Assembly: GCA_009869945.1 (NCBI GenBank)
Contig: WIXG01000073.1
Coordinates: 124,001-188,000, forward strand
From: Mesaphorura yosii
Lineage: Eukaryota; Arthropoda; Collembola; Poduromorpha; Tullbergiidae
DNA: 64,000 nucleotides
Reading direction: 5' to 3'
The position numbers were made by a program, and so were the translations under genes. Under the pieces are notes generated by a model that worked only from the letters and a program-made list of their open reading frames with translations, had not been told where the DNA came from and did no database searches. How positions within the stretch are numbered: the stretch's first letter is position 1; every line of letters begins with the position of its first letter. Below, piece by piece: positions 45,524 through 56,318 of this stretch.

Positions 45524-47170
45524 ATGCTTCTGGATTTGTGGACCTTCTCTAGTGTCCTAAATGACGTTTTAGATCTTGTGACACATCTTCGTGACAACGG
45601 AGTTTTCTCATTTGGGTTACTAATTTGTAGCGTTGTTGTTACGCTTATAACGTACTTTGCGTGGAGATCAACCGACATTCCTGGAGATGTGCCATCAGCA
45701 CCAGCGCCTCCATTTGTGATAACAATTCAAAATTCAAGTAATGTAGGAGGACTACGAAGACAAAATTTATCAGACATTCGTGTCATAAGCCCTGCCACGT
45801 ACACTGACTTTGTAGCGGGCTTGAGCAGGCATCCATTCGCATCCGGCTTAATTCGAGCACAAGCAATTCGGCGTGCCCAAGCGCAGTTCAGCTCAGTTCA
45901 GGGGAATCAGGACGGAGCGTCAACCAGACACACAGCATCCAGAGTACAACACCAGCAGCCAACAGGCCGATCATTCATTTTGGGGTTTCTTCGTCATCCG
46001 TTGGCCGTCACTCGTGGTTGGGTTCCTGCCGTGCCAGCTCGACTAGTGTTAAGCATATTTCCACCCGGAGTATTCACTGGTCGCCTGCTGCAACTTCAAC
46101 ACCAACGTCGTCATCATCGTCGGCAACAAAATCAAAGTCATCCTGAAAGGCCTCAGTCGCCAACTCCAGAAAGTCCGGAAAATCAAGCCACTGTAGCTGC
46201 CTCCATTAACCAGACCACATCACAATCATCAACCGATGGGCAGAGTCAGCCTCAAAGTCCAACCACCGTTTTAAATTCTACATTTAATGACACATCACAA
46301 AATTTGTCGGAAACCGTAAGAGAAGTGACTGGGCAAGAAACTAATCTTGACGACTTTCACACGACGCCAATGGACTCGGAAAACGATCGAGTCCATGTTC
46401 AGGATTTGACTGCCGATAGTACGGAAAACATTGGAAGTATTTTGGAGGGCAATATGGACGACGCGAAGACTTCAGACGCGCAAGAGTCTGTAACGACTGA
46501 GGCAAACCCTCATGATGCGCCTTCCGCGGACACTCCATCATCAGACTCACTTCCAGAAGTTAAATTCACCTTGAAATTTTTGAACGATACACAAATTGAA
46601 GTGAACACGCATTCGGGTGAAAAAATTGGTGACTTTAAAAGGTAAGAATAGAAGCAAAAGTGAACTTAACGTAAATTGAACGAGCATTGCTAGTGATGGG
46701 CATGGCAGGTTTCAAAACAGTTTTCAATTCTTAACAGGCGCCATTTTACCAGAGAATTGTCTGAGAATAAAGTTGTAAGACTGATTTTCAATGGCCGCGT
46801 TCTGGATCAAGACAACCGAACATTGCAGGAGTGTGGAATTTTCGACCATTGTGTGGTTCATTGCCTGGTTGTTACACCTCAGCAGACGGCTAGTCAGCCA
46901 GGCGGTGGGTCAGCTCCGACTGGTTTTGGTGGTCGCAATAGCAACAATCGCGCTGGACAACGCGGACCTGAGCCGGGGATGTTCTTCGTCTCATTCGTCG
47001 GCATCATCCTGATGTTTATGTGGTTCGTCTGCATTAATTTTGGCAATCACCTCTTCACACAAAGTGCTGTTGTCTCTCTGAGCATTCTGACTGTCATGTT
47101 CGTAGCTGGCATTTTCACGTTCTACGCACCCTTTCAGCAACAGAATAATAATAACGTCAACATTAATTGA
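45524..47170 (+). CDS. TMUB1: Transmembrane and ubiquitin-like domain protein (TMUB-type)
   Basis: Exons: 45524-46641 and 46738-47170; about 516 residues. An N-terminal membrane segment (FGLLICSVVVTLITYFAW) is followed by a long disordered Ser/Gln/His-rich region. A ubiquitin-like domain spans the intron (VKFTLKFLNDTQIEVNTHSG, then LIFNGRVLDQDNRTLQECGI). Two membrane helices end the protein (FFVSFVGIILMFMWFVCINF and VVSLSILTVMFVAGIFTFY). This is the TMUB1/2 order; human members are 246-321 residues, so the linker is expanded. TMUB proteins act in ER-associated degradation and membrane protein escape pathways. Which paralogue it corresponds to cannot be decided. Confidence 0.8.
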
Positions 47171-47621
47171 TACTTAACGCCTGTTGTATCACCACACGTA
47201 ACTTCTCCACGGTATACCTTCGCTAAAAGATAAGAATAAACTTACTGCTTAAGCTAACGAAATGTCATTAATGAGAACCACTGACTTTATTTTTATGTTC
47301 GATGTTGTCTAGTCTGTCAGTTGCTTAGTTGCCGTACGATTCAAACCGGGCAGTGCTAAAAGTACACGTTAAGGTTCATTAGAATTCCTGCTTCCGAATG
47401 CGAGACATTTTTGTCCTATCACTCGATGCTAAGATTTGTTATCGTTATCGCCATTGCTCACTCAAGTTCGTTAGTTATGTTATGTTTCTCCTTGATGGTA
47501 AGCAAGCTGCACGTAGAGGCCTAAGAACCTAAGAATATTTGTGTTACTTTCACCAGAGTATATGTGTTAATGTTAAGAAGACCTGTATTAATACGACATT
47601 GATAACCAACTACGCGTTCGA

Positions 47622-47662
47622 AATAAATCACACGATAATAATCTGCTCTGCCATCTTTTTAT
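47622..47662. terminator. Abutting poly(A) signals of TMUB (+) and ENGase (-)
   Basis: Plus-strand AATAAA at 47622-47627 serves the TMUB-type gene. On the minus strand, AATAAA (47657-47662) overlaps the TAA stop codon of ENGase (47659-47661), so that gene's 3' UTR may be only about 20-30 nt. The two cleavage sites lie within a few tens of bases of each other. Confidence 0.6.
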
Positions 47663-50600
47663 TCTTGGATATGCACCATGCTAAAGTAGCCTATTGATAG
47701 TCCTTCGCATTTGCCAATGTAAGCTGCCTGAATTTCCGGCCCGAATTCAAGAAGGTCGTCCACACGCACCAACTGACACCTGAAATTTGAATAAATTATC
47801 TCTCTCAACGCCAAGTTGATACACATAAACTTTTAAAATCCCTGGTGGCAGTGGCTTACGAGAAGTTCCAACCACTTGCCGCGATACGTCGGTTGCAGTA
47901 CCCATTTTCGTCAAAATTGAATGAAAAATGAAAACGCATTGCAGAAGTTGCGGTGGAACACATTTGTCCACTGCTGTCATCCTGAAGCAAATCGCCTAGT
48001 TGAAAGGCAATTGAAGACTTCACGCGCTCAGGGTCATTCTTCCGTACTTCGTTGATCTCATGAACAGAAACTCTTAAAAACATTGAAAAAGGCCAAAAAG
48101 GGTCCTGGCTCCAGAAATTCATGCAATGCATTAATAGTTGCAATGCAAACTTACATCTTAAGTTCAGCCTGATTCTCAGTGGAATTTTTTCGGAATGCGA
48201 ATCCAATCACGGGTGTCTCAGATTGCCCAAGACGCATGCCATCCATCGTCATCGCGAGTCTCACTTCGCTTGCGCTTTGAGAACGCTTCCAGATACAGAG
48301 GACAACAATGTATTCATTTTCGGACACTCCGGAACCATTTTCATCGCCACCATCGGCGCTTGCCCGTAAAGGAATGTCCAACGGAAAGCATCTAAATTGA
48401 ACGCAAGTCACAGACCAGAGCCAATAATGAAATACGACCTGGACTTGACATTTCTTCAGTCTTACATTTTGTAGACCACTTCAGTGAGACTTTTGGCATA
48501 AAAATCCGCGCAAGTCAGACAGCCACCTCCTTGAAACCCCGCATCTGTGTTGTAGCAAGCCCATCTTGAGCTCACGTTCACGGTCTCGTATGGCCCAAGT
48601 CTGGGTTTCAATTCTTCGTTCCAGGAATACAGCAATGGTTGTGGTGATTGCTGACAAAGATTGAACCACGGCCTCCAGTCGGGGCACTGGAAAACAATCA
48701 AAATGGGCCAAAGCTGTGTGGAGAAGACTGAAAAATCCAAATCTTAACTAGGCGTATAGCAGCAGTAGCAGAATTCTGCAAAAAATTGGCAAAAGCCGCT
48801 GGGAACGGGAACCCTCCAAATTGCTTTCCAGTAGAGGGAGGAATTAAAAACCAAATTCATCAAACAAGTTTGCAAAAAGTATAGATTCGAGGTAACATTG
48901 GGTTTAAAAAAAGGACACTTGGTATTTATTAACTGCTATATAGTGTTAATTGACCAGTTAAGCAGCAGAAAAGATCAATTATAAAATGCTAAAAAAACAT
49001 TATGCGAGGCGCTACTGGGAGTCGCTGGTAAACAATGAAAAAATGTTCCAAAACTTTAGAATACGATTACATGAGTTCAATCTTAAGTAAGCTCATAGTA
49101 ACCGTTGTGGTCAAGCAGTTAAAAAGTGCAAAACGTATGCCTGACGTGAGCTTTGAACTCGCGTCTCCAAGTTCAGTATGCACGCAGTCTACCATTATTA
49201 TGCTAAAATAGAAGTAGTAGGGTAGCCACGGAACACAACGCGTACAAGCGTAAGAAGATTAGACACACCAGCAGTAGCAGGCAACGCACCCTGCTTTGTC
49301 TCACTTTTGGCCACGAATACTCAATGAATTTATGGAATTTTGTGAAGCAAAATGTGATTTCTGCACCTGCTAACCGTTCGGATGGTTATTCAATCAATTA
49401 CGAATACAACCGAAGTCAATTAAAAACTGCAAAAAAGATAGGTAGGCGCTAGTGAGAGTCGAACTCACGATCTCCTGTTTACTAGACAGGCGCTTTAACC
49501 AACTAAGCCATAGCGCCTTTGGTGGTTGAGGAGTGTTTTGAGACAGCTTTTCAACCAATGCGTTTGTGCCTGTGGAAGTCTACACACGAGTGTAAGTGTG
49601 AATGCGGACATCATACACTTGTACACATGGTCTCACAGCACAGCGATCGCTCCGGCATCACATATCGCATCAATTTCATAATCGTATCAATAAATTTTAT
49701 AAACCCTCTGCTCGTTAATGACCTTGCCTTGCCCGGCCAGACCGCTATGCATTTTAGCATCGGCATTATCGACACACATTTCGCATGCAACAGGAGCTGT
49801 TAAATTCTTTTACGGTTTGAATAATAAAGTTAACCCAATGCAAACTCTCACTTTAGCACTAATCCAGTGAAATCGCAAAACGCAAACATCACCGCGTAAC
49901 CAACGTCTGAATGTTCTGAATGCAGTTCGCAAATACTTTTCATGAATAAAGTATGACAGGATTGTTAACCACGCGAATAAAGCAGAAAGAATGGAGAAGC
50001 CTTTCAGCACTAAATGCCGAAAGTAGAAGGCTGGGACATGTTTAATCCTCAGGCTGACCGTCTGCCTTGACTAGGGCGAATGAAATCTGCATCAGCGCCG
50101 GGTTTCTTTCTTGTCCGTACCTGGAATTGCTTGAAGCATTGCCTACCAAATCCTCGGTTGAAATCCGTCGCAATTATGCTCGTCTTTCGATACGCAGTCA
50201 CAATCTCAGCTCCGTCACGAGTTATGGGGAACGTTTTTGAATTTGCTTTCTCGCCCACAGTCCAGCACTTAAATCGAAAGTATGGAAAACATTTTCCCCA
50301 CAGCTCATTGTCAATCAAAGGAAAATTATTGTACGGCTGTGTTTCGAATGTCCAACCAGGCGCAAAAATAGCAGCCGAAAGTTGTTTCGTGTTCTCAATT
50401 TCTGCCAATGCCTGAAAGACATGATCCGAGAATTTTAGAACATAAGATTTAGGATTAAAAACTTGACATCAGGGCGCTCAGACGAACAACTAAAGTTTAT
50501 TCGGCTTACATCCGAAGTGTGCAAACCACCAAATGCAGCGCAACCTCTTCCGAAAACGTCGATGCCAACATAAACGTCGAAAGAGCGCTCGCTGGCAGTT

Positions 50601-51724
50601 TGGATGGATGTCGTGAGATTTGGGGCCCTCCATCCGTAATTCAGGAAGATGCCATCGCATACATTAAAGAACGGTCTAGTGTTAAACAAACGATCATGCA
50701 ATACGGTGGCTGGCTGCAATTCTCAAACTTGGATATTTCACGTACTTGTTCAAATTGTTAAGCTCATTTTGCCACTTTAGTTTCCCAGATGTGATAACCG
50801 AGTCGTAATAAATCACTTCATTTTTCGCGGACAGCGCGTGCAATCTTTTCGTAAGTTTCTCAATAAACTGGAGCATGAGGCCAACATCCTCAACAGGGTT
50901 TTCGATATTCACCAAATACCCGTCGAACATGAAATCGTTGTTTATCTGGCATAGCTTGTCAACTGCGGTGTCAATTTGCTCGCTGTTCTTGAAGAGTTCT
51001 TTGCAAATGAGCATACCATCGTTCCATTCGGTGATTATGGTGCCTGTGTAAAGTTTCGAGCATGAGCATCGACGTGATGGAGTGTTCCGTGACAAGAAAT
51101 GTACATTTTTATAATTTACCCAGAATCTTAACTCCATGAATATGGGCAGCATTTACCCAGCCGATTGGCGGAATCGTAACGAATTTGTGCGAAAAGTAAA
51201 CAAAGATATCTGTCTGCAGCCAGTGCTGGAATGTGTAGTTTTCGGGCTCGCGTGTTCCATTGATGTACCTTTCAACACAACATCAAAAACAAAAGCATGA
51301 GACAAGACAGGTCACACCTTTTCTACTTAAAATAGAAAGGAAGGAAAGCGTACTTGTCATGTCCATATCCGCCCTTAAAATCATGACACACCAACAGTTT
51401 CGGTCCTCCAAGAGCGCTGCAGCGCGAGCCGTCAATTTTCATTTTGTAGTGTGTTGAGAAAGCAGACGACAGTGGCTTGATTTGAGCTCGAATTGTTGGT
51501 AAATCAGGAACCGTCTTGTAGGAGTCGTACTCCAGCAGCTCCTCGATCGTTTCAATTGGTTTGATTGAAGCCTGATCGTCGGCTTCTCCTTCGTGCATGT
51601 CGCTGTCGCTCTCCTCGGTCGCGGCCGAAGATTTGCTCGACATGTCGATGTCGTTGCTACTGCTGCTGCCATCGTCGTCCATGGGCTCGGAAGGTGCAGG
51701 CGCATTTTCTGAGTGGGTGCTCAT
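47659..51724 (-). CDS. ENGase: Cytosolic endo-beta-N-acetylglucosaminidase (GH85)
   Basis: Exons, in minus order: 51354-51724, 51120-51268, 50746-51043, 50510-50675, 50121-50411, 48466-48686, 48155-48391, 47860-48072 and 47659-47779; about 688 residues. Cleaves the chitobiose core of free N-glycans released from ER-degraded glycoproteins. The acidic Ser-rich N-terminus is followed by the GH85 barrel: LLVCHDFKGGY, DIFVYFSHKFVTIPPIGW, GTIITEW, the catalytic FDGYLVNIEN (Glu acid, Asn partner), YYDSVITSGKLKWQNELN, YVGIDVFGRG and FAPGWTFE. The beta-rich C-terminal half continues after a 1.4-kb intron (48687-50120) that contains a tRNA-Thr gene. The stop codon lies inside AATAAA. Confidence 0.93.
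49431..49436 (-). terminator. RNA polymerase III terminator of tRNA-Thr
   Basis: A run of six T on the minus strand, 8 bp downstream of the tRNA 3' end, is a standard pol III stop. Confidence 0.7.
49445..49517 (-). tRNA. trnT-AGU: tRNA-Thr (AGU)
   Basis: The 73-nt minus-strand sequence folds as a complete cloverleaf. The acceptor arms GGCGCTA and TAGCGCC pair fully. The D arm contains GGCTTAGTTGGTTAAAGC. The anticodon stem CCTGT/ACAGG encloses CTAGTAA with anticodon AGT. The T arm is GTGAG/CTCAC with loop TTCGACT. There is no intron and CCA is not encoded. It lies inside an ENGase intron, in the same orientation. Confidence 0.95.
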
Positions 51725-52148
51725 TTTGAAATTCAGTTGATTGGATGGCGATTAAAAGTTTCGACGTGAACGAGTCGGAAGTCCCTAGTCAGATTGGCAG
51801 ATATGATTCTTGAGTTTTTGACTACAAATCACTCACTCACGCACAAACACTCGCCCCAAATCGCATCAACTTTTACATGCGTATGTTTTGCCGATTTTTT
51901 CAAACAAAACCATCTGACTCACTGGTCTCACAAATCCTTGCAAGTAATCTTTTGAATAAAGCACGTCAAGTCAACAATAACAAAACTTGGCAATTTATCT
52001 TTTCTAAAACTTGTGTTATTATTTAACCGAAGACTGAAAGTGTGCGCTGTGCGTGCGTCTGCCATTCTGCTGACTGAACTGTCACTGGTCACCTGAATTT
52101 AGATTGCGTCGTGTGCCCGGTGCCCCTCGCCGTCAGCGATCCAATATC
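51725..52148. promoter_or_regulatory. Divergent promoter region ENGase / ANKRD49
   Basis: 424 bp between outward-facing start codons, AT-rich on the left; nothing else recognised. Confidence 0.5.
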
Positions 52149-52834
52149 ATGAACAACAACGATGACACTTCGGACGAAGAAGTCGTGGATCATCATGCGC
52201 TGACTGTAATTCCATCAATTTTACTAAACACTGAATCGGAACGAATTGAAGATCCGCCTTATCTAATCGATCTAGAATCCTGGCGAGCAGCTACTGGCGG
52301 CGACAGTCAACGGTGACCTCGTGTTCGTCAAGAAATTACTGGATACAACCCCGAGTCTTATGACTTACCGAGACTCCGATGGTTACACGGTTCTGCACAG
52401 GGCGTGTTATTCAGGAAACCCGGCCATATTGACTCTGTGCTTGGAATGTATTAGACAGGATGATAAAAACGTGATTAACGCAGTGACAAATGATGGCTGG
52501 ACTCCTCTTCATTCTGCAAGTCGGTGGAATAAACATGAGTGCGTGAAGATTCTACTGCATAACGACGCGGACGTTAATGTGCAATCGAATGGAGGTATGC
52601 AGTCAAATTACACGGACCGTCTCTTCAGCTTATCTACTGTTTTCATTTTATGCAGGAAATACCGCCCTGCACTTGGCAGCTGATTTTGGTGATTCGTTGG
52701 AGACGCTGACTTTACTCCTGAACGTGCCGGACATTGACACAACGCTTAAGAATGCCAGCGGAGAGACCGCACATGAAATTGCCAAACGATGTAGCAAATT
52801 CGCGTATTTGTTCGAACAAAAGCCTAATCGATAG
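52149..52834 (+). CDS. ANKRD49: Ankyrin repeat domain protein 49, with an apparent +1 frame change
   Basis: Exon 1 is 52149-52594 and exon 2 is 52656-52834. From the ATG, an acidic N-terminus reads MNNNDDTSDEEVVDHH... to EDPPYLIDLE. In that frame a TGA follows after ESWRAATGGDSQR. Family homology continues in the +1 frame from about 52275: NPGEQLLAATVNGD, then ankyrin repeats GYTVLHRACYSGNPA, DGWTPLHSASRWNKHE and NTALHLAADFGDSLE, ending AHEIAKRCSKFAYLFE. This matches ANKRD49, a small ankyrin protein linked to spermatogenesis. One extra base at GATCTAGAATCC explains the shift. It could be a sequence error, a programmed +1 shift or a disabled allele. No GT-AG intron fits there. Confidence 0.8.
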
Positions 52835-53081
52835 CCATAACAGTGTCATAACTTGCTGAAACTGGAAGGAATGCCATTATGCCATCAACTTTTCGCAAAT
52901 GAACATTTCTGTTTACTTCGTTTATTTAGATAGCGTGGGTCGGATCGGATGGTCGCAATGATTTCAGATCTGTATCATTCCATTCCCGTGCAGTTGTATT
53001 AAAAGCCACATACATTTTGTCAAAATCAAAAACAAAGCGCTTGTCCATAAAAGATGTTTCTCACTTCGGTTCAGTTTCAAT

Positions 53082-55099
53082 TTACTTCACAGTAACGTTA
53101 ATCTTATGGTACGCGTTTGAAAGAAGGCCTCGGTAATTCCATATATTTTGAAAGTTCTCTGCCTGCTGATTGTACCCTGAATCAACCGCCTTAACCCAAA
53201 TCTCCTGGGTCCCTTTGAGGTTTGAGAAGTCGAATGGTAGCTCCCACAGAACCCACGACCAATTCCTGGTTCCAGTCTTAATTAGAGTGGAAATGCGCCA
53301 CAAATTAGTTAATCATAAATCCAAATTGGCTACGATTTTATAAATGCCTTACCTTTTCAGCCCCGGTGTGTTTCGCGATGGCCCACGTCTTTCCTTGGTC
53401 GCCCGACACTTCAACTCTCACAATTGAGCGACCTCCTCCAGAAAACGCATAGCCTTTAAGCACTTCCACTCCTTTTGACACAACTTGGCCATTTTCGTGG
53501 GAGCAAATGTAGCTTGTGACCGGCGTGTCCATGATGGCAGGAGCGTCGGCAAAGTTCACGGTCTCCATAGTCACTGAGGGGCTGAATATCTTGTAGTCCC
53601 TTTGCTGCCACGGGGATTGGTTCTCCTGCTCACTGATGACGATGCGACCTAGAGTATGAGAGCGTGTAAGTGATAAGAAACGCATGATACGTGACAAGTG
53701 CATTTACTGAGCCATTTCACACTGCGAGCACCCACGACGCCTGGAAGAACGATGCGAATCGGAAACCCGTGATCCACCGGCAGCACCTTGGAATTCATTT
53801 CATATGCAAGCACAGGTTCAAAGTTTCCGTCGAGGATGTACGACAGTGGGACAGACGCCCCGTAACTCTCGCCAGTCGGGTCGGTGTCCATGCCCTCAAA
53901 CTGGACGTGAATCTTGTCCGGATTCTTATACGACTCGGGTTTGAATCCAGCCAATACCAGTACGTCTCTCAGCCTCGCACCTGCCCACTTGGCGTTCCCA
54001 ATTGCACCTCCGGACCAGTCGAGTCCCGCAACGGGTTTCGTTTTTCCCATTTCAGATCTGCGATTCCCACCACACTGAATCGTTGCTGATATCTCAACTT
54101 TAGGGAGCCTCTTTAATTGAGCCAACGTGAGCGTCTTTGACTTTGGAATGCTAATCCCCTCGATTTCTAGCTCGTACGACTTGGCATCGATGTCGGGAAC
54201 TGGGAGATGATTTCGCACATAAAACAGGTCGCTGCAGAGTAAAATGCAACAAAATAATTGCCAATGAAACTCAATCACGAATTCATCTTTTACATAATGC
54301 TTACTTTGGAGTATAAAGCTTTTCCACAAGAAAATGCGGCGGAGTTTCTCCATTGAAAGGCTTCAGTGAGCGTGCCATTAAGGCTGGATGCCGGCGTGGC
54401 TCTCCTTTGAAATGGTCGACTTTGGATTCTTTTCCTTCTGATATCATATCCTCCTCAGCAAGGTTTCCTTTGGCGTTATGTAAAATAGTAAAATCTCATT
54501 TTCGCTTTCGCTTCTCTGAGCTTTGACAATTATGCCAGTTGTCAGTCACCTCACCTATTCTGTGTTTCTCCAGAATTTCTAGAATGTCAGGTCTTTGGTG
54601 AACTGGGTATAGCTCCCAGAATGGTTCCAGCGAGCCTCCCGCTCCCAGCATTATCCGATTTCCACCCGGATGCTGTGGTACGAAGTCGGTCACATCGTAT
54701 ACGCCCCGATTGAACGAAACCCAAATCTATTGAGAAAGAAAACGAATATTGATACATTTGTTACAAGGACGGTAGTGTACGCTGATTTGTGTAGCTTACT
54801 CCTGTGGATTCGTTGTAGTGCTTGGAAACTTCTGCCATGTTGAACACGGGCAACGCCGGGTTCACCTGCTTTGACTGTGAGAATTTGTCAGGTACATGTT
54901 TTTCAATGGAAATGTGTCCAAGGTCGGAGGTCTCATCTTGTTTGTTCGTCCAGGAGAACAATGATGCTCCTAGAACCAGGCCGCCAGCGCCCGTCAAGAC
55001 GCTGCGCAATCCGAACGCGTGGTGCCTGTGCTCCTGGCCATTTCTCCCATCCTGATCGTGCTCGCCGGTCGCGGAAGAAGAGACGCAACTAAAAGCCAT
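53082..55099 (-). CDS. SUOX: Sulfite oxidase (cytochrome b5 plus molybdopterin domains)
   Basis: Exons, in minus order: 54800-55099, 54555-54726, 54305-54467, 53708-54231, 53353-53648 and 53082-53276; about 549 residues (human 545). Oxidises sulfite to sulfate in the mitochondrial intermembrane space. There is an N-terminal membrane-like segment (SVLTGAGGLVLGASLFSW). A cytochrome b5 domain follows with haem ligands in VPQHPGGNRIM and YPVHQRPD. The Moco domain has YVRNHLPVPDID, the molybdenum Cys near residue 265 in ATIQCGGNRRSEM, VPLSYILD and DHGFPIRIVLPGVVGARSVKW. The C-terminal Ig-like dimerisation domain includes GGGRSIVRVEVSGDQGKTW. All joins keep frame. Confidence 0.95.
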
Positions 55100-56318
55100 A
55101 ATTTCAAAGCGAAGCCTCAGTTATCAAGTTGCTTATCAATTCTCAAGCTGTCGCAGAGCGGACTCGTTTCAGAAAGATACAAATGTCTCACTTGTCCCTT
55201 CCGTATGTGAACCGGTGGATTGTTCTCTGTGAAGATTTGAACTGCTGTTTGATCGCGTGCTTGAGTAAATTGTTCATCTTGCACTTCGGTGCAGCAGGGC
55301 AGGTTATCTTTTGCAATTAAACATTGACTATTCGCCCGGGGTGAGTGTAGAACCGCATTTTTGCTGGCGCAACTATATCACCCGACGCCAACGTGCAGCG
55401 TCTTCGCAGCCACAATTGCACAATATTATGATCACTCACGCGTGGCGTTATGTTGGTGAATAATTTATCACTGATTGCTGACCAAATTGAAGTAATCACT
55501 GACTGGCACGCAACTGAGCGAAATTATTCGGTGGTTGTTATGATTGACTTGTGCCTGTTAGGATACGGCATTTACACGACGAACTGAACTGAATTAAGTA
55601 GAACAGAGCAATGGAGTGGATATAAATGGCATCGGATTGCGTAACAAGCCTGCTAATAAACTAACACTTTGCGTATCATGATAAAGTCGTTGGATTAACA
55701 TTATCTTACTAATCTTCACCTAGAATGGGAGTTTCAAGGTTTGCAATTTGCGTTATTAGTTAGCATTGGGGTTGGGACTTTTCTTGTTGTCGGTGCGAGT
55801 ACCTCGCGTACATGTGTTTTGTATTTTGGTTTTGTACCCCGCAGCTGACGAGCTAAGTTGGCTATAAACAACAGAATCCAACTTCCAACCTGTGCGTGTT
55901 CTCCAATGCACAACCAACTGATTTTAACCAAACATACGAATTCGCAGTGCAATTCAAACAAAAAGGGAGAAAGACATAACTTCGCAGTAGCTCTTTTTGT
56001 CTAACATAGCAAAAGCAAAGTACAGGCAGGGTCTCAGCAGCGAGCAGTGCAGTGTAGAATGGAACTTGTGTTACTGACTTTGGATTGGGAGTGAACAACA
56101 GTGAACGAAATTATGGTGACGAAGTGATCAGCTAAACTTATATCGAAGAATAATTACTCGCGTTTCACTAACTGATTCCTTTGGAATCTACATTTCAAAA
56201 TAGTTGGTGTATAGTACGAAGCATTATCGTGGCGAGAGTCGAGCTAATTTGGGTTTCGTTAAGTACTTTGAATTCACTGCGTGCGATTGGTGCACTTGGG
56301 CCATCTGAAGCTGGCGGA
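55100..56318. promoter_or_regulatory. Divergent region SUOX / MAEA
   Basis: 1.2 kb between outward-facing start codons. It contains no supported exon, RNA gene or repeat. Short ORFs on both strands have no recognisable content. Confidence 0.4.

Noticed and set aside
49519-50010. ORFs around the tRNA in the ENGase intron
   Set aside because: No domain or splice evidence; the surrounding exons of ENGase join correctly without them.
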